Below are positions 56,407 to 64,000 of a DNA stretch of 64,000 bases, in pieces. The notes below the pieces were generated by a model. The model ran no database searches and had not been told where the DNA came from. It worked only from the letters and a program-made list of their open reading frames with translations. The stretch is from Aminobacter sp. AP02. GTDB taxonomy: Bacteria > Pseudomonadota > Alphaproteobacteria > Rhizobiales > Rhizobiaceae. The first letter of the stretch is position 1, and the number at the start of each line of letters is the position of its first letter. The stretch is from the NCBI RefSeq assembly GCF_003148805.1, contig NZ_QGGX01000003.1, positions 326,387-390,386 on the forward strand, given 5' to 3'. The translations under genes were made by a program, and so were the position numbers.

Positions 56407-57389
56407 GCGGCTCGCCCCCGGGTTCCGGCATCGAGCAGTTGCAGCCAGAAGCCCAGCGACCAGGCGAAATGCATGACCATGGCCGAAACCCCGGCAAGCG
56501 CGCGCTTTGGCGCACCTGAGCGCAGTCCGAGAAACAACCCATAGCCGAGGCAGACGGCGGCCCATTGGACAAATGGAACGGCGAAAACCCAGTGCCATGG
56601 CGACAACACGGCGAGCAGTGCCGCCGGAACGACCATCAGCGGCACCATCTGCCTGATCTTGGGGACCACGCGATGCTTGAGGACGTTCTTCGCGCGGCCC
56701 CGGCCATAACCGAGATATTGACGATAGAGGCCGGAAAGCGAGTTGCGCGGATAGTAGGTCATGCGCGTACGGCCGCTCATCCAGATGCGGTAGCCGGCCT
56801 CGCGCAGGCGGTGATCGAACTCGGCATCCTCGTTGTGGCTGAAGCTCTCGTCGTAGCCCCCAAGCCTGCGGAAAACGCTTACCCGCATCAGCGCGTGATG
56901 GCCATGATCGACCCACTCGCCGCTGGAGCTATGCCGGTGCTTGGAGCCGCCGGTACCGAGCTTCGAGTTCTGGGCCGCGGCAACGGCTTGCTGCACCACA
57001 CCGGCGCCCTTGGTGAGCATCGACACGACAACCGAGTCGGCACCGGTTTCACGCGCCTCATCCAGCAGACGGTCGCAGAAATCGTCGGGATAGCCACCAT
57101 GCGCGTCGATGCGGATCATATAGTCCACCCCGCTGCCGAAGCGCTCGACCGCGAGATTGATCGCGGCACTCTGGATGCGCTTGGGGTTGTCGATGAGCAC
57201 GACGTTGGCGTCCTCCGCCGCGGCTTTGGCGGCAATCTCGCGGGTGGCGTCGCTGCTGCCGCCATCGGCAACGATGATCCGCGCGGAAAGCCGCCTCGCG
57301 GCCGGCCGGAGCTTGGCGAGCAAGGCACCAATGTGACGTTCTTCGTTGAGGCACGGAATGATGATGATGCAGGAAGGGTTTTCAGGCAT
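56403..57389 (-). CDS. exoA: Glycosyltransferase family 2, ExoA-like, with membrane tail
   Basis: A 328-residue enzyme: the GT-A domain has IIIIPCLNEERHIGALL, VADGGSSDATREIA and RIDAHGGYP, followed by SHNEDAEFDHRLREAGY. The C-terminal 100 residues hold two or three membrane helices, as in ExoA of Sinorhizobium, which transfers the third sugar (beta-1,3 glucose). It lies between exoL and exoM with short spacing. Confidence 0.87.
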   Translation of the reverse strand: MPENPSCIIIIPCLNEERHIGALLAKLRPAARRLSARIIVADGGSSDATREIAAKAAAEDANVVLIDNPKRIQSAAINLAVERFGSGVDYMIRIDAHGGYPDDFCDRLLDEARETGADSVVVSMLTKGAGVVQQAVAAAQNSKLGTGGSKHRHSSSGEWVDHGHHALMRVSVFRRLGGYDESFSHNEDAEFDHRLREAGYRIWMSGRTRMTYYPRNSLSGLYRQYLGYGRGRAKNVLKHRVVPKIRQMVPLMVVPAALLAVLSPWHWVFAVPFVQWAAVCLGYGLFLGLRSGAPKRALAGVSAMVMHFAWSLGFWLQLLDAGTRGRAA

Positions 57390-57412
57390 TGCTCTGCTTG
57401 TTTTGTATGCTG

Positions 57413-58570
57413 TCAGGCTGCGATGGCGTCGATTTCGACGCCGCCGGCGATGCGCTGGAGCTTTGCCACCAGCGCGCGACAATCGGAGCTGTCGCAGCTC
57501 CATGTCCCTTGGTCACGGGCGAGCACGCCCCGATGCAGGGTCTCGTAGCGCTCGGCCGTCATTGGCGAGAGCGTATCCATCAGCGCTCTCACCGACGGCT
57601 CGGATAGTACCAGCCCTACCCGCTCCCGTTGCAGGAACCCTGCGGTTTCGGTGTCAGCCATGGCGATCGGCACGGCGCCGAAGCGACAGCCTTCATAGAG
57701 CCGATTGGGCAGAAGCCACCTTGAGTTCTGGCCTTCCTCGAAGAAGTCGATCGCCCAGGAGAAATGAACCTCCCGGTAAATCTCGGCCATGTCTTCGGGG
57801 TTTCGGTACGGCCCCTCGAAGGTCAAATGGGGCTCGGAGTCGACGAAGCCGTGGAAATCCGGGAATTCGGAAAGTGCCGGCCGACCACGCATGACGACCT
57901 CGAACTGCCCTTTCATGCTGCGGGTGAATTTGGCCAGCAGCTCGAGCGACTTGCGGCAACGCAATGCGCCGAACCAGCCAATTCGCCACGGCGGCCCATC
58001 GGGTGCCTTCGGAGCCAATGGCAGGCCAGGCGTCAGTTCGAGCAGCTTGTTTTCCACCAACTCAATTGGCGCGTCGATCTGGCCGTATCTGTCGAAATAG
58101 TGCCTGACGAAAGCCGGAGAGCTGGTCAGCAACAGCTTGACGTTGCGCCCAAGCAGCCGTTCAGCCCCGCGCATGCCTTTGCCGAGAAGGTCCTCGCGCA
58201 GCACCAGCCGATGTATATCGAGGCACTCGTAGACGATCGGCACCGAACCCGCGAACGTGCTTCGCGCACGCTGCGCCAGCGCCAGCATTTCGAGATTGCG
58301 CGCGACGATCAGATCAGGAGTCGGCAAGCCTCCAAGCGAGCCCGGCATGCCCGCCGACGCTTTTGCCACCGCTCCGATTCGCTGCGCAAACCGGCCGTCG
58401 CGTGTGTAGCCGAGGTCGATCGGCCTCAAGCCTTCAATATCTTTTACCGGCTCATCAGTTCGCCGGAATCCGGCCAACGCAAGACGCGCACCACCGGCCT
58501 TGAGCATGATGACCCGCCGGCGAACTGCTGGATCGGAAACGTCATGCACAAGGTACAGCACATGCAGCAT
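57413..58570 (-). CDS. exoL: Glycosyltransferase, ExoL-like
   Basis: A 385-residue GT-B type glycosyltransferase starting MLHVLYLVHDVSDPAVRRR, with IVYECLDIHRLVL in the middle and SWAIDFFEEGQNSRWLLPNR before the C-terminal donor site. This pattern matches ExoL, which adds the second sugar of succinoglycan. ATG 58570 is the family start. It heads the L-A-M-O-N run on the minus strand; its promoter lies in the gap shared with the pyruvyltransferase, which holds two near-identical boxes. Confidence 0.85.
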   Translation of the reverse strand: MLHVLYLVHDVSDPAVRRRVIMLKAGGARLALAGFRRTDEPVKDIEGLRPIDLGYTRDGRFAQRIGAVAKASAGMPGSLGGLPTPDLIVARNLEMLALAQRARSTFAGSVPIVYECLDIHRLVLREDLLGKGMRGAERLLGRNVKLLLTSSPAFVRHYFDRYGQIDAPIELVENKLLELTPGLPLAPKAPDGPPWRIGWFGALRCRKSLELLAKFTRSMKGQFEVVMRGRPALSEFPDFHGFVDSEPHLTFEGPYRNPEDMAEIYREVHFSWAIDFFEEGQNSRWLLPNRLYEGCRFGAVPIAMADTETAGFLQRERVGLVLSEPSVRALMDTLSPMTAERYETLHRGVLARDQGTWSCDSSDCRALVAKLQRIAGGVEIDAIAA

Positions 58571-58619
58571 GAGATTACTCTCGCTGTTTGGCCCACCGCC
58601 CCACAATGCTAGGGAAGCA

Positions 58620-58676
58620 TTTGCTGCGTCGCAACAATTACTGACCCATTCGACCTCAACTTTTGTTGCGTCGCAA
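58620..58676. promoter_or_regulatory. Twin boxes in the divergent exoL/pyruvyltransferase promoter
   Basis: TTTGCTGCGTCGCAA at 58620-58634 and TTTGTTGCGTCGCAA at 58662-58676 differ at one base and are 42 bp apart, four turns of the helix. Each contains the palindromic core TGCGTCGCA. They lie in the 167-bp gap between two exopolysaccharide genes and probably form a regulator-binding pair. Confidence 0.6.
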
Positions 58677-58737
58677 AATAGCCCGTTTGATCTGTATTGG
58701 TCTGCGTTGGCGGGCTTACGCACGGAGACGCAGTTCC

Positions 58738-60123
58738 ATGAAAAAGATCATTGTCGAAAACACCGTCTGCCTGAACACAGGCGACGCTGCGATCCTCCTT
58801 GCGATCCGGCACATCCTGACGTCGGCCTATTCGGGCGAGATCCAGTTCCAGGTGTTCGACAGCCAATCCGAGGTCGCATCGCGTCTCTATCCAAAGCATG
58901 CCTATCCCGACATCGAGATCCGCAAGCTGTTGGCCGAGTCGATCTTCAAATATCCCTATGACGACAACCGGCTGAAGAACCTCGCCAAGCCGATCTATAA
59001 CCGGCTGGCGCAGAGCGCGCTGCGCCACTACGGCAAAAGCACAGCGCTTGACGAAACGATGTTCGACGCTGAGGACCGCCGCAGCCTCGACATGTACCGG
59101 CACGCCGACCTCGTCATCACCACCGGCGGAACCTACCTCGTCGAAAACTACAATCTCGAACGCCGGCTCAACCAGTTCCGCATCGACGCTGCCTTCGGCA
59201 AGGATCCGGTCTTTTTCACCCAGTCGCTTGGGCCGTTTGACAAGGACTACAATCGCCGCGAGCTGAAGCCGGTCTTCGACCGTAGCCCGCTGATCCTGTT
59301 GCGCGACGAACGCTCGCGCGGCCACCTTGCCGGCCTCGTCGACAACATCGACAAGTGCCATGTCGTGGCCGATTCGGTGTTCGCGCTGGCGGACAAGGGG
59401 CGTATCGAAACGCTTCTGTCTTCCGGCCCAGCGCCACAGCCTTCTGGCCGCGTCGGCATCTCGGTGCGGCACTGGAACTATGTCAGCGAGGGCGCCGATG
59501 GCATGCGCCGCTATATGGATTCGATCCGCGATATTGCCACCTCGCTGGTGCGCGACCACGGCAAGCAGGTGACCTTCGTTTCTACCTGCCAGGGTGTGCC
59601 TGAATATGCCCATGACGATTCGAAGACCGCGCGGGCGATTGTTGCCGAGCTGGCACCAGACATCGCAGCAAATGTCAGTGTCGATGCCGACTTCCATACG
59701 CCGGAACAGTTGATGGAACTGGTCAAAGGCTTCGATTTCGTCGTCGCCACGCGCATGCACATGATGATCATGTCGCTTTGCGTCGGCACTCCGGTGCTGC
59801 CCATCGCCTATGAATTCAAGACCAGGGAGCTTGCCAAGCGCGTCGGGCTCGCCGATCTGCTGCTCGATATCGATACGGTGACGCCCGAGGAAGCCAGCCA
59901 GAAGCTGACCAGTTTCACGGGCAATCTCGACCGTCTGAGGGCAACGACACTTGCCGCGGTGCTCGAGGAGCACGCCTCCGCGATGTCGGCGGCAGAGTTG
60001 ATCAGGCCCCTGCTCCAAGACGCATCAACGGATGTTTCGGGCGATGGTCTTCCAGGCGTCGACAAGGGCGCGGCGCGATTGCGGCACGGCGATCATGAAG
60101 GCGAGCGCAACCGCGTAGCTTAG
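58738..60123 (+). CDS. Polysaccharide pyruvyl transferase family protein
   Basis: A 461-residue GT-B-like enzyme that would add pyruvate ketals from phosphoenolpyruvate to the repeat unit. It begins MKKIIVENTVCLNTGDAAI, with ITTGGTYLVENYN, FTQSLGPFD and ATRMHMMIMSLCVGTPV as family landmarks. The last 33 codons overlap the 3' end of the convergent Wzx gene and look non-conserved (Gly/Arg/Asp-rich). It is the only exo gene on this strand. An ExoV-like role is possible. Confidence 0.87.
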   Translation: MKKIIVENTVCLNTGDAAILLAIRHILTSAYSGEIQFQVFDSQSEVASRLYPKHAYPDIEIRKLLAESIFKYPYDDNRLKNLAKPIYNRLAQSALRHYGKSTALDETMFDAEDRRSLDMYRHADLVITTGGTYLVENYNLERRLNQFRIDAAFGKDPVFFTQSLGPFDKDYNRRELKPVFDRSPLILLRDERSRGHLAGLVDNIDKCHVVADSVFALADKGRIETLLSSGPAPQPSGRVGISVRHWNYVSEGADGMRRYMDSIRDIATSLVRDHGKQVTFVSTCQGVPEYAHDDSKTARAIVAELAPDIAANVSVDADFHTPEQLMELVKGFDFVVATRMHMMIMSLCVGTPVLPIAYEFKTRELAKRVGLADLLLDIDTVTPEEASQKLTSFTGNLDRLRATTLAAVLEEHASAMSAAELIRPLLQDASTDVSGDGLPGVDKGAARLRHGDHEGERNRVA

Positions 60124-61485
60124 GGTCGCTGCCGTCAACGCGGCGACGAGATTGGACTGTTCGATCAGTGATGCCGGCAGGCAGCCGTAGCCCAACCAGG
60201 CTACGGCTGCCGCAACAATCAGCAGCCCCTGGACCATCAGGAAGTCGAGCGCCGAGACCGGCCCCGTCCGCCCCAGCATCACAGCGAGCACCGGCAAGCG
60301 CAGTACATAGCCACTGATGGCATAGGCTGCGGCAACACCGACAGCGCCCCATTTCAGCCCGACGACGAACGACAGCACCGTGGTCAGCGCCGAGTAGACG
60401 CCCCAGCGAAACATGATTCCGGTCTTGCCCTGGCAGATGAAGATCCAGCCTGTCGTGCTCGACACCGGTTGCATCAGCCCGGCTATGCCAAGCCAGGCAA
60501 AGATCGGGGCGACAGCCAGCCAGCGCTCGCCGAACAGTATGGAAACGACGGGCTCGGAGGCAATCGTCAGTGCGGCGATACCGGGCACGGTGATGAAGGC
60601 AAGCAGCCAGTTGGTGCGGAGATAAAGCTCGCGGAAGCGCGGCTTGTCGTCCTGGATGCGGCTGAGCAGCGGCACCATCAGGCGCGAGAGCGGCTGGTTG
60701 ATGTTTTGCAGCGGAAACAAGAGCAGCTTGTAGGCGCGGTCGTAGTAGCCGAGTTCGATCGGCCCCGAAAACCTGCCGATCAGGATGTTGTCGAGGTTGC
60801 GCGAGAAGAAATTGACGAGGTTGAAGCCAGTGAGGTTCGCGCCAAAAGACAATATCTCGCGCTCGACCTTGAGGTTCGGTTTATCAGGCTTCCAGCGCGT
60901 GGCGAGCCATGCGCCAAGCAATGTCACGATTGCGCCCGCGGCCGGTCCGATCACCAGCGCCCAGTAGCCGAGGCCGGCATAGGCTGCGGCGATCGCGGCC
61001 GCGAGACCGGCCATTGCCGTCGCCACATCGTTGATCGCGAGTTGGCCGAACTGCAGGTTGCGGTTCATCAACGCCAGCGGCAGCGCGGCAAGGCTTCCCA
61101 ACAACAGCGGCATTGCGGCGGCAAGCGTGATGCCGGTCATCCTGGCATCGCCATAAAATGCCGAAACCGCTGGCGACAGCGCAGCGATAATCAACGTGCA
61201 GGCCAAGCCGGCAAGCGTACTGATCCAGAACACCTGGTTGAGTTGCGACTGGCCGATCTCCGGCCGCTGGATCACCGCCTGCTGGAGGCCGAGATTCTGG
61301 AAAAGCCCGACAAAGGCGATGATCGGCCCGACCGATGCGACAAGGCCAAAATCCTCCGGCGCAAGCATGCGCGCCAGGACCACCACCGAAACGAACTGGA
61401 TCGCTATCTTGATCGCCTGCGCTGCGGCGGTCAGTGCTCCGCCCCTCAGCGCGATGCGCCCCAACTGCTGGGCTTGAGCCGTCAT
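60025..61485 (-). CDS. exoT: Wzx/ExoT-type polysaccharide flippase
   Basis: A 486-residue membrane protein of the PST/MOP family with 12 to 14 helices. The N-terminal segment VVVLARMLAPEDFGLVASVG and the FFSRNLDNILIGRFSGP region are diagnostic. It moves the lipid-linked repeat across the inner membrane. The start overlaps the upstream glycosyltransferase stop by four bases. The symbol follows its role and position; ExoT identity is not proven. Confidence 0.87.
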   Translation of the reverse strand: MTAQAQQLGRIALRGGALTAAAQAIKIAIQFVSVVVLARMLAPEDFGLVASVGPIIAFVGLFQNLGLQQAVIQRPEIGQSQLNQVFWISTLAGLACTLIIAALSPAVSAFYGDARMTGITLAAAMPLLLGSLAALPLALMNRNLQFGQLAINDVATAMAGLAAAIAAAYAGLGYWALVIGPAAGAIVTLLGAWLATRWKPDKPNLKVEREILSFGANLTGFNLVNFFSRNLDNILIGRFSGPIELGYYDRAYKLLLFPLQNINQPLSRLMVPLLSRIQDDKPRFRELYLRTNWLLAFITVPGIAALTIASEPVVSILFGERWLAVAPIFAWLGIAGLMQPVSSTTGWIFICQGKTGIMFRWGVYSALTTVLSFVVGLKWGAVGVAAAYAISGYVLRLPVLAVMLGRTGPVSALDFLMVQGLLIVAAAVAWLGYGCLPASLIEQSNLVAALTAATLSYAVALAFMIAVPQSRRALVDAWKTIARNIR

Positions 61486-62663
61486 GCCGCGGCTCTGGTC
61501 GCGGCAAGGCGGAAAAGCGTGTCGGCGAAGGCGTCATTCAGCCTGGCTGAATCGAAATCGTCTTCGACCTTGCGCCGTGCGGCCTTGGCAAGCGCCTCGC
61601 AGGCGCCGGGGTTTTCTGCGATCCAGATCAGTTTTTGCGCCAAAGACTCAGCATCCCTCTCGGGCGCGAGCAGCCCCGTCCTGCCGTCCTCGATCAGTTC
61701 GGGAATGCCCGAATGATAAGTACTGACGACGGTCAGCCCGGCAGCCATCGCTTCCATGAGCGCCACCGGAATGCCTTCGAGATCGCCGTCACTGGCCTTC
61801 ACGCTGGGCAGGACGAAGACATGCGCCTGGCTCAGGCGCTGCTTGACCTCGCTATGCGGACGCGGCCCAAGAAAGGCGACCCGTTCCGCGATGCCCAACT
61901 CTGCAGCAAATTGTTTCATCGCGTCGAGCAGCTCGCCGCCGCCGATGATGGTGTAGGACCAGTCGATGTCAGGACGCACTGACTGCACTTCGGCGAGCGC
62001 GCGCAGGGCGAATTCGATGCCCTTTTTCTCGGTCAGCCGGCAGACCGAGATCAGCGCCAAAGCACTGTCACCCTGCCTGCCGATGCGGAAATCGATCTCG
62101 TCGGTGTTGACGCCCATATGGTGCACGGCAACGGTGCCGGGGGCGGCACCTGCCCGTATCAACGCGTCGCGGAAGAAGCCGTTGACCGGCAGTTGCAAGG
62201 CGCCTTGCCGGAAGACAACTTCGTAACGCGACAGCGTGCCCTCATGCATCGGCGCACCGACATCATGGCCGTGGAAGATGGTCACCAAGGGTGCCGTGAT
62301 CTGCCGCTGCTTCATCGCCCTCGCGACACGCAGGCCGTTGTTGCCGAAATGGGCGACGATCACATCGTATTTCTCGAGCTTGCCGGCAAAGGCGATGTCG
62401 AGCGCCGTGGAAGCTTTGTCCCACAGCCGCCCCGACCATTTGCGCAACGACGGGCGCACCGGACCGAGCGCGCCCCACCATTGCTCGACCCCGCCGGGCA
62501 GCTTGCGCCAGCGCGGATCGTCGATGTTGTGCTCTTTTCCGAAGGTCGTCTCGTTGCAGACGACGCCAACCTCGATGCCGCGTTCAAGGCAACCGGCAAT
62601 CTGGTCGAGAACGAAGGTTTCGGAAAGCGAGGGGAACTTGTCGACGACAAAACAGACCTTCAT
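61482..62663 (-). CDS. Glycosyltransferase family 4
   Basis: A 393-residue GT-B enzyme. The acceptor half starts MKVCFVVDKFPSLSETFV and has TIFHGHDVGAP; the donor half has SVCRLTEKKGIEFALRAL and the EX7E-like segment DLEGIPVALMEAMAAG. It resembles AmsK/WcaL-type colanic or amylovoran transferases. Overlaps the flippase gene downstream and follows another glycosyltransferase gene after 39 bases. Confidence 0.87.
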   Translation of the reverse strand: MKVCFVVDKFPSLSETFVLDQIAGCLERGIEVGVVCNETTFGKEHNIDDPRWRKLPGGVEQWWGALGPVRPSLRKWSGRLWDKASTALDIAFAGKLEKYDVIVAHFGNNGLRVARAMKQRQITAPLVTIFHGHDVGAPMHEGTLSRYEVVFRQGALQLPVNGFFRDALIRAGAAPGTVAVHHMGVNTDEIDFRIGRQGDSALALISVCRLTEKKGIEFALRALAEVQSVRPDIDWSYTIIGGGELLDAMKQFAAELGIAERVAFLGPRPHSEVKQRLSQAHVFVLPSVKASDGDLEGIPVALMEAMAAGLTVVSTYHSGIPELIEDGRTGLLAPERDAESLAQKLIWIAENPGACEALAKAARRKVEDDFDSARLNDAFADTLFRLAATRAAA

Positions 62664-62702
62664 CGATCCGCCCTCCTGAAACTGCGCGAGCGAAAACCCA
62701 AG

Positions 62703-63782
62703 TCAGGCCGCCCGATGGAGGCTGCCTGCCGCCGCGCGGTCGAGAACCCCCATGAAGGTGGCGAACTGGGCATCCGGGTCGAGTTGCGGACGATGCGAGA
62801 ATTCGCGCGCGGTCTCCGACAGGCGCTCATATTCCGCCTTGTCGTCCCACAGGCAGCGCACGGCGCCGACCCAGACATCCAGGGGTGCATCGTAGTCGAG
62901 GACGACGCCACCCTTGCCGATCGCTTCAGGCAATCCGCCGCGGCGCGAGCCGACGACGGGGATGCCGCTGCAATGGGCCTCGGAGGCAACGCGGCCCCAG
63001 GCTTCTTCCCATTTGCTCGGCGCCAGCAGGATTCTGGTCCGGCCGTAGACCGTCTTCATGTCGCTGGTCCGGCTTTCGAGCCTGACATTTCCCAACGGTG
63101 CGATGATCTCTTCGATGCGCGAGCGGTGGTCGTCGGCAAGCTTCCAGCTTTCGACAAACAGGAAGGGAATGTCGGGGCAGCGCCCGGCAATGCGCACAGC
63201 GAGTTCGAAGCCCTTTTCCTGATAAGGATTGATCAGCGTCACAAACTCGCCTGTCGTCGGCGTGTTGTAATGCGCCGGATTGATCGTCGGCGGAATGACT
63301 GTCGATTCGATGCCGAACCGTTGCCCGTAGGTGCGCGCGGTGAAGTCCGAATTGGCGATGTATTGCGCCGAGCGCAGTTCACTGAGATCGCCGCCCAACT
63401 CGTGGAACTCGACGTTCCTGAGATAGACGACCAATGGTATGCCTTGGGCCTCCAACGCCTTGCCGATCGGAACAGACTTGTGACACTGGACCACGGCGAC
63501 GTCGGGTTTGAGCTTCTGCACGGCAAAGCCGGCTGCCTCCCATGGGAACCAGGCGCGAACAACCGGATAGCCGGGAAACGTGTCGATGACGGCACGCTGC
63601 CCGAGCAGCTTCATCTTGGCCCTTGCCTTGAAACCGAACATGCCGTCGCCGAACAGGGCCGCGAGCACGGAGGCTTCGTGGCCATGGGCGCGTAGCTGCT
63701 CGACCAGGTGATGCGTGCTCGACTGCACCCCGCCGCTGAATTCAGGCGTGTAGCCATTGCCGCCGGCAAAAAGAACCCTCAT
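62703..63782 (-). CDS. Glycosyltransferase family 4-like protein
   Basis: A 359-residue GT-B protein starting [20 protein letters not shown]. The donor domain contains [16 protein letters not shown] and, near the C-terminus, [20 protein letters not shown] in the position of the EX7E motif. I do not recognise a named exo counterpart. Its start overlaps the ugd stop by four bases, so it belongs to the same minus-strand operon as ugd, the next transferase and the flippase. Confidence 0.82.
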   Translation of the reverse strand: MRVLFAGGNGYTPEFSGGVQSSTHHLVEQLRAHGHEASVLAALFGDGMFGFKARAKMKLLGQRAVIDTFPGYPVVRAWFPWEAAGFAVQKLKPDVAVVQCHKSVPIGKALEAQGIPLVVYLRNVEFHELGGDLSELRSAQYIANSDFTARTYGQRFGIESTVIPPTINPAHYNTPTTGEFVTLINPYQEKGFELAVRIAGRCPDIPFLFVESWKLADDHRSRIEEIIAPLGNVRLESRTSDMKTVYGRTRILLAPSKWEEAWGRVASEAHCSGIPVVGSRRGGLPEAIGKGGVVLDYDAPLDVWVGAVRCLWDDKAEYERLSETAREFSHRPQLDPDAQFATFMGVLDRAAAGSLHRAA

Positions 63783-64000
63783 GCAGCCAGCTCCTTGGTC
63801 ACTCGCCTGTCCCGCTTGCCTCCCTTTCGTCCGATGGAGATGTAGTCGATGCCGTGGCGGGCGAGCACGCGCGGGTCGTAGAGGTTGCGGCCGTCGAAGA
63901 TGACGGGTGTGGCGAGCGCCTGCTTGATCATCTCGAAGGAAGGCGCGCGGAAGTTCTTCCATTCGGTGGCGATCAAAAGCGCATCGGCGCCGGGCAGTGC
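63779..64000 (-). CDS. ugd: UDP-glucose 6-dehydrogenase, C-terminal part
   Basis: Only the last 73 residues are in the window; the gene continues past the right edge. The visible part reads [19 protein letters not shown], then [19 protein letters not shown], the C-terminal UDP-binding signature of UDP-glucose dehydrogenases (rkpK in some rhizobia). It makes UDP-glucuronate, so the polysaccharide may contain a uronic acid. Confidence 0.85.
   Translation of the reverse strand, partial: ALPGADALLIATEWKNFRAPSFEMIKQALATPVIFDGRNLYDPRVLARHGIDYISIGRKGGKRDRRVTKELAA

Overview
The window reads as chromosome of a high-GC alphaproteobacterium of the Rhizobiales, most likely Phyllobacteriaceae (Mesorhizobium/Aminobacter-like). 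The grounds are a MucR/Ros regulator, a betI-betC-betA-betB choline-O-sulfate operon, a seven-gene Mnh/Mrp antiporter, a Rhizobium etli-type asparaginase, a DivJ-like histidine kinase, and an exo polysaccharide cluster in the Sinorhizobium order exoP-N-O-M-A-L. The genus is inferred. I saw no rRNA, CRISPR array, prophage or insertion sequence. One tRNA, tRNA-Pro(CGG), lies at 42030-42106.

Layout. 1-12.3 kb holds envelope and cell-cycle type genes: a class A penicillin-binding protein, a DUF1214/DUF1254 pair, a DUF2336 protein, a DivJ-like kinase overlapping a peptidoglycan-binding protein gene, sufE, a stand-alone DnaA domain IV protein paired with a DUF6456 protein, and mucR. 12.5-18.4 kb is mnhABCDEFG on the minus strand. 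18.6-31.6 kb is mixed housekeeping: oligopeptidase B, two cytochromes c, superoxide dismutase, an aminotransferase, a dehalogenase, an L,D-transpeptidase, a HerA-like ATPase, an AbrB/Doc toxin-antitoxin pair, a GreA-like protein, asparaginase, and an SDR/thiolase pair. 31.7-38.0 kb is the choline-O-sulfate to glycine betaine operon, with a PLP dehydratase gene inserted in it. 38.0-41.8 kb makes GDP-mannose from two genes, one of them a fusion. 42.4-49.6 kb looks like a quinate/shikimate catabolic unit: dehydroquinase, TRAP transporter, AroE-type dehydrogenase, TetR regulator, and a dehydroshikimate dehydratase fused to an HPPD-like domain. 50.2-64 kb is the succinoglycan-like exopolysaccharide cluster, entering ugd at the right edge.

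How the genes work together. In the quinate/shikimate unit, the TRAP system would import the acid, the AroE-type enzyme oxidises it, AroQ and the dehydratase convert it to protocatechuate, and the TetR protein probably controls both divergent arms through two nearly identical palindromic sites. In the exo cluster, galU and ugd make UDP-sugars, five or six glycosyltransferases build the repeat unit, a pyruvyltransferase decorates it, a Wzx-type protein flips it, and ExoP controls polymerisation and export. The most checkable new observations are the paired TetR operators, a twin 15-bp box exactly 42 bp apart in the exoL/pyruvyltransferase promoter, a leftover 3' end of a second dctP gene, an SDR without its catalytic Tyr and Lys, and a 24-residue candidate membrane peptide.
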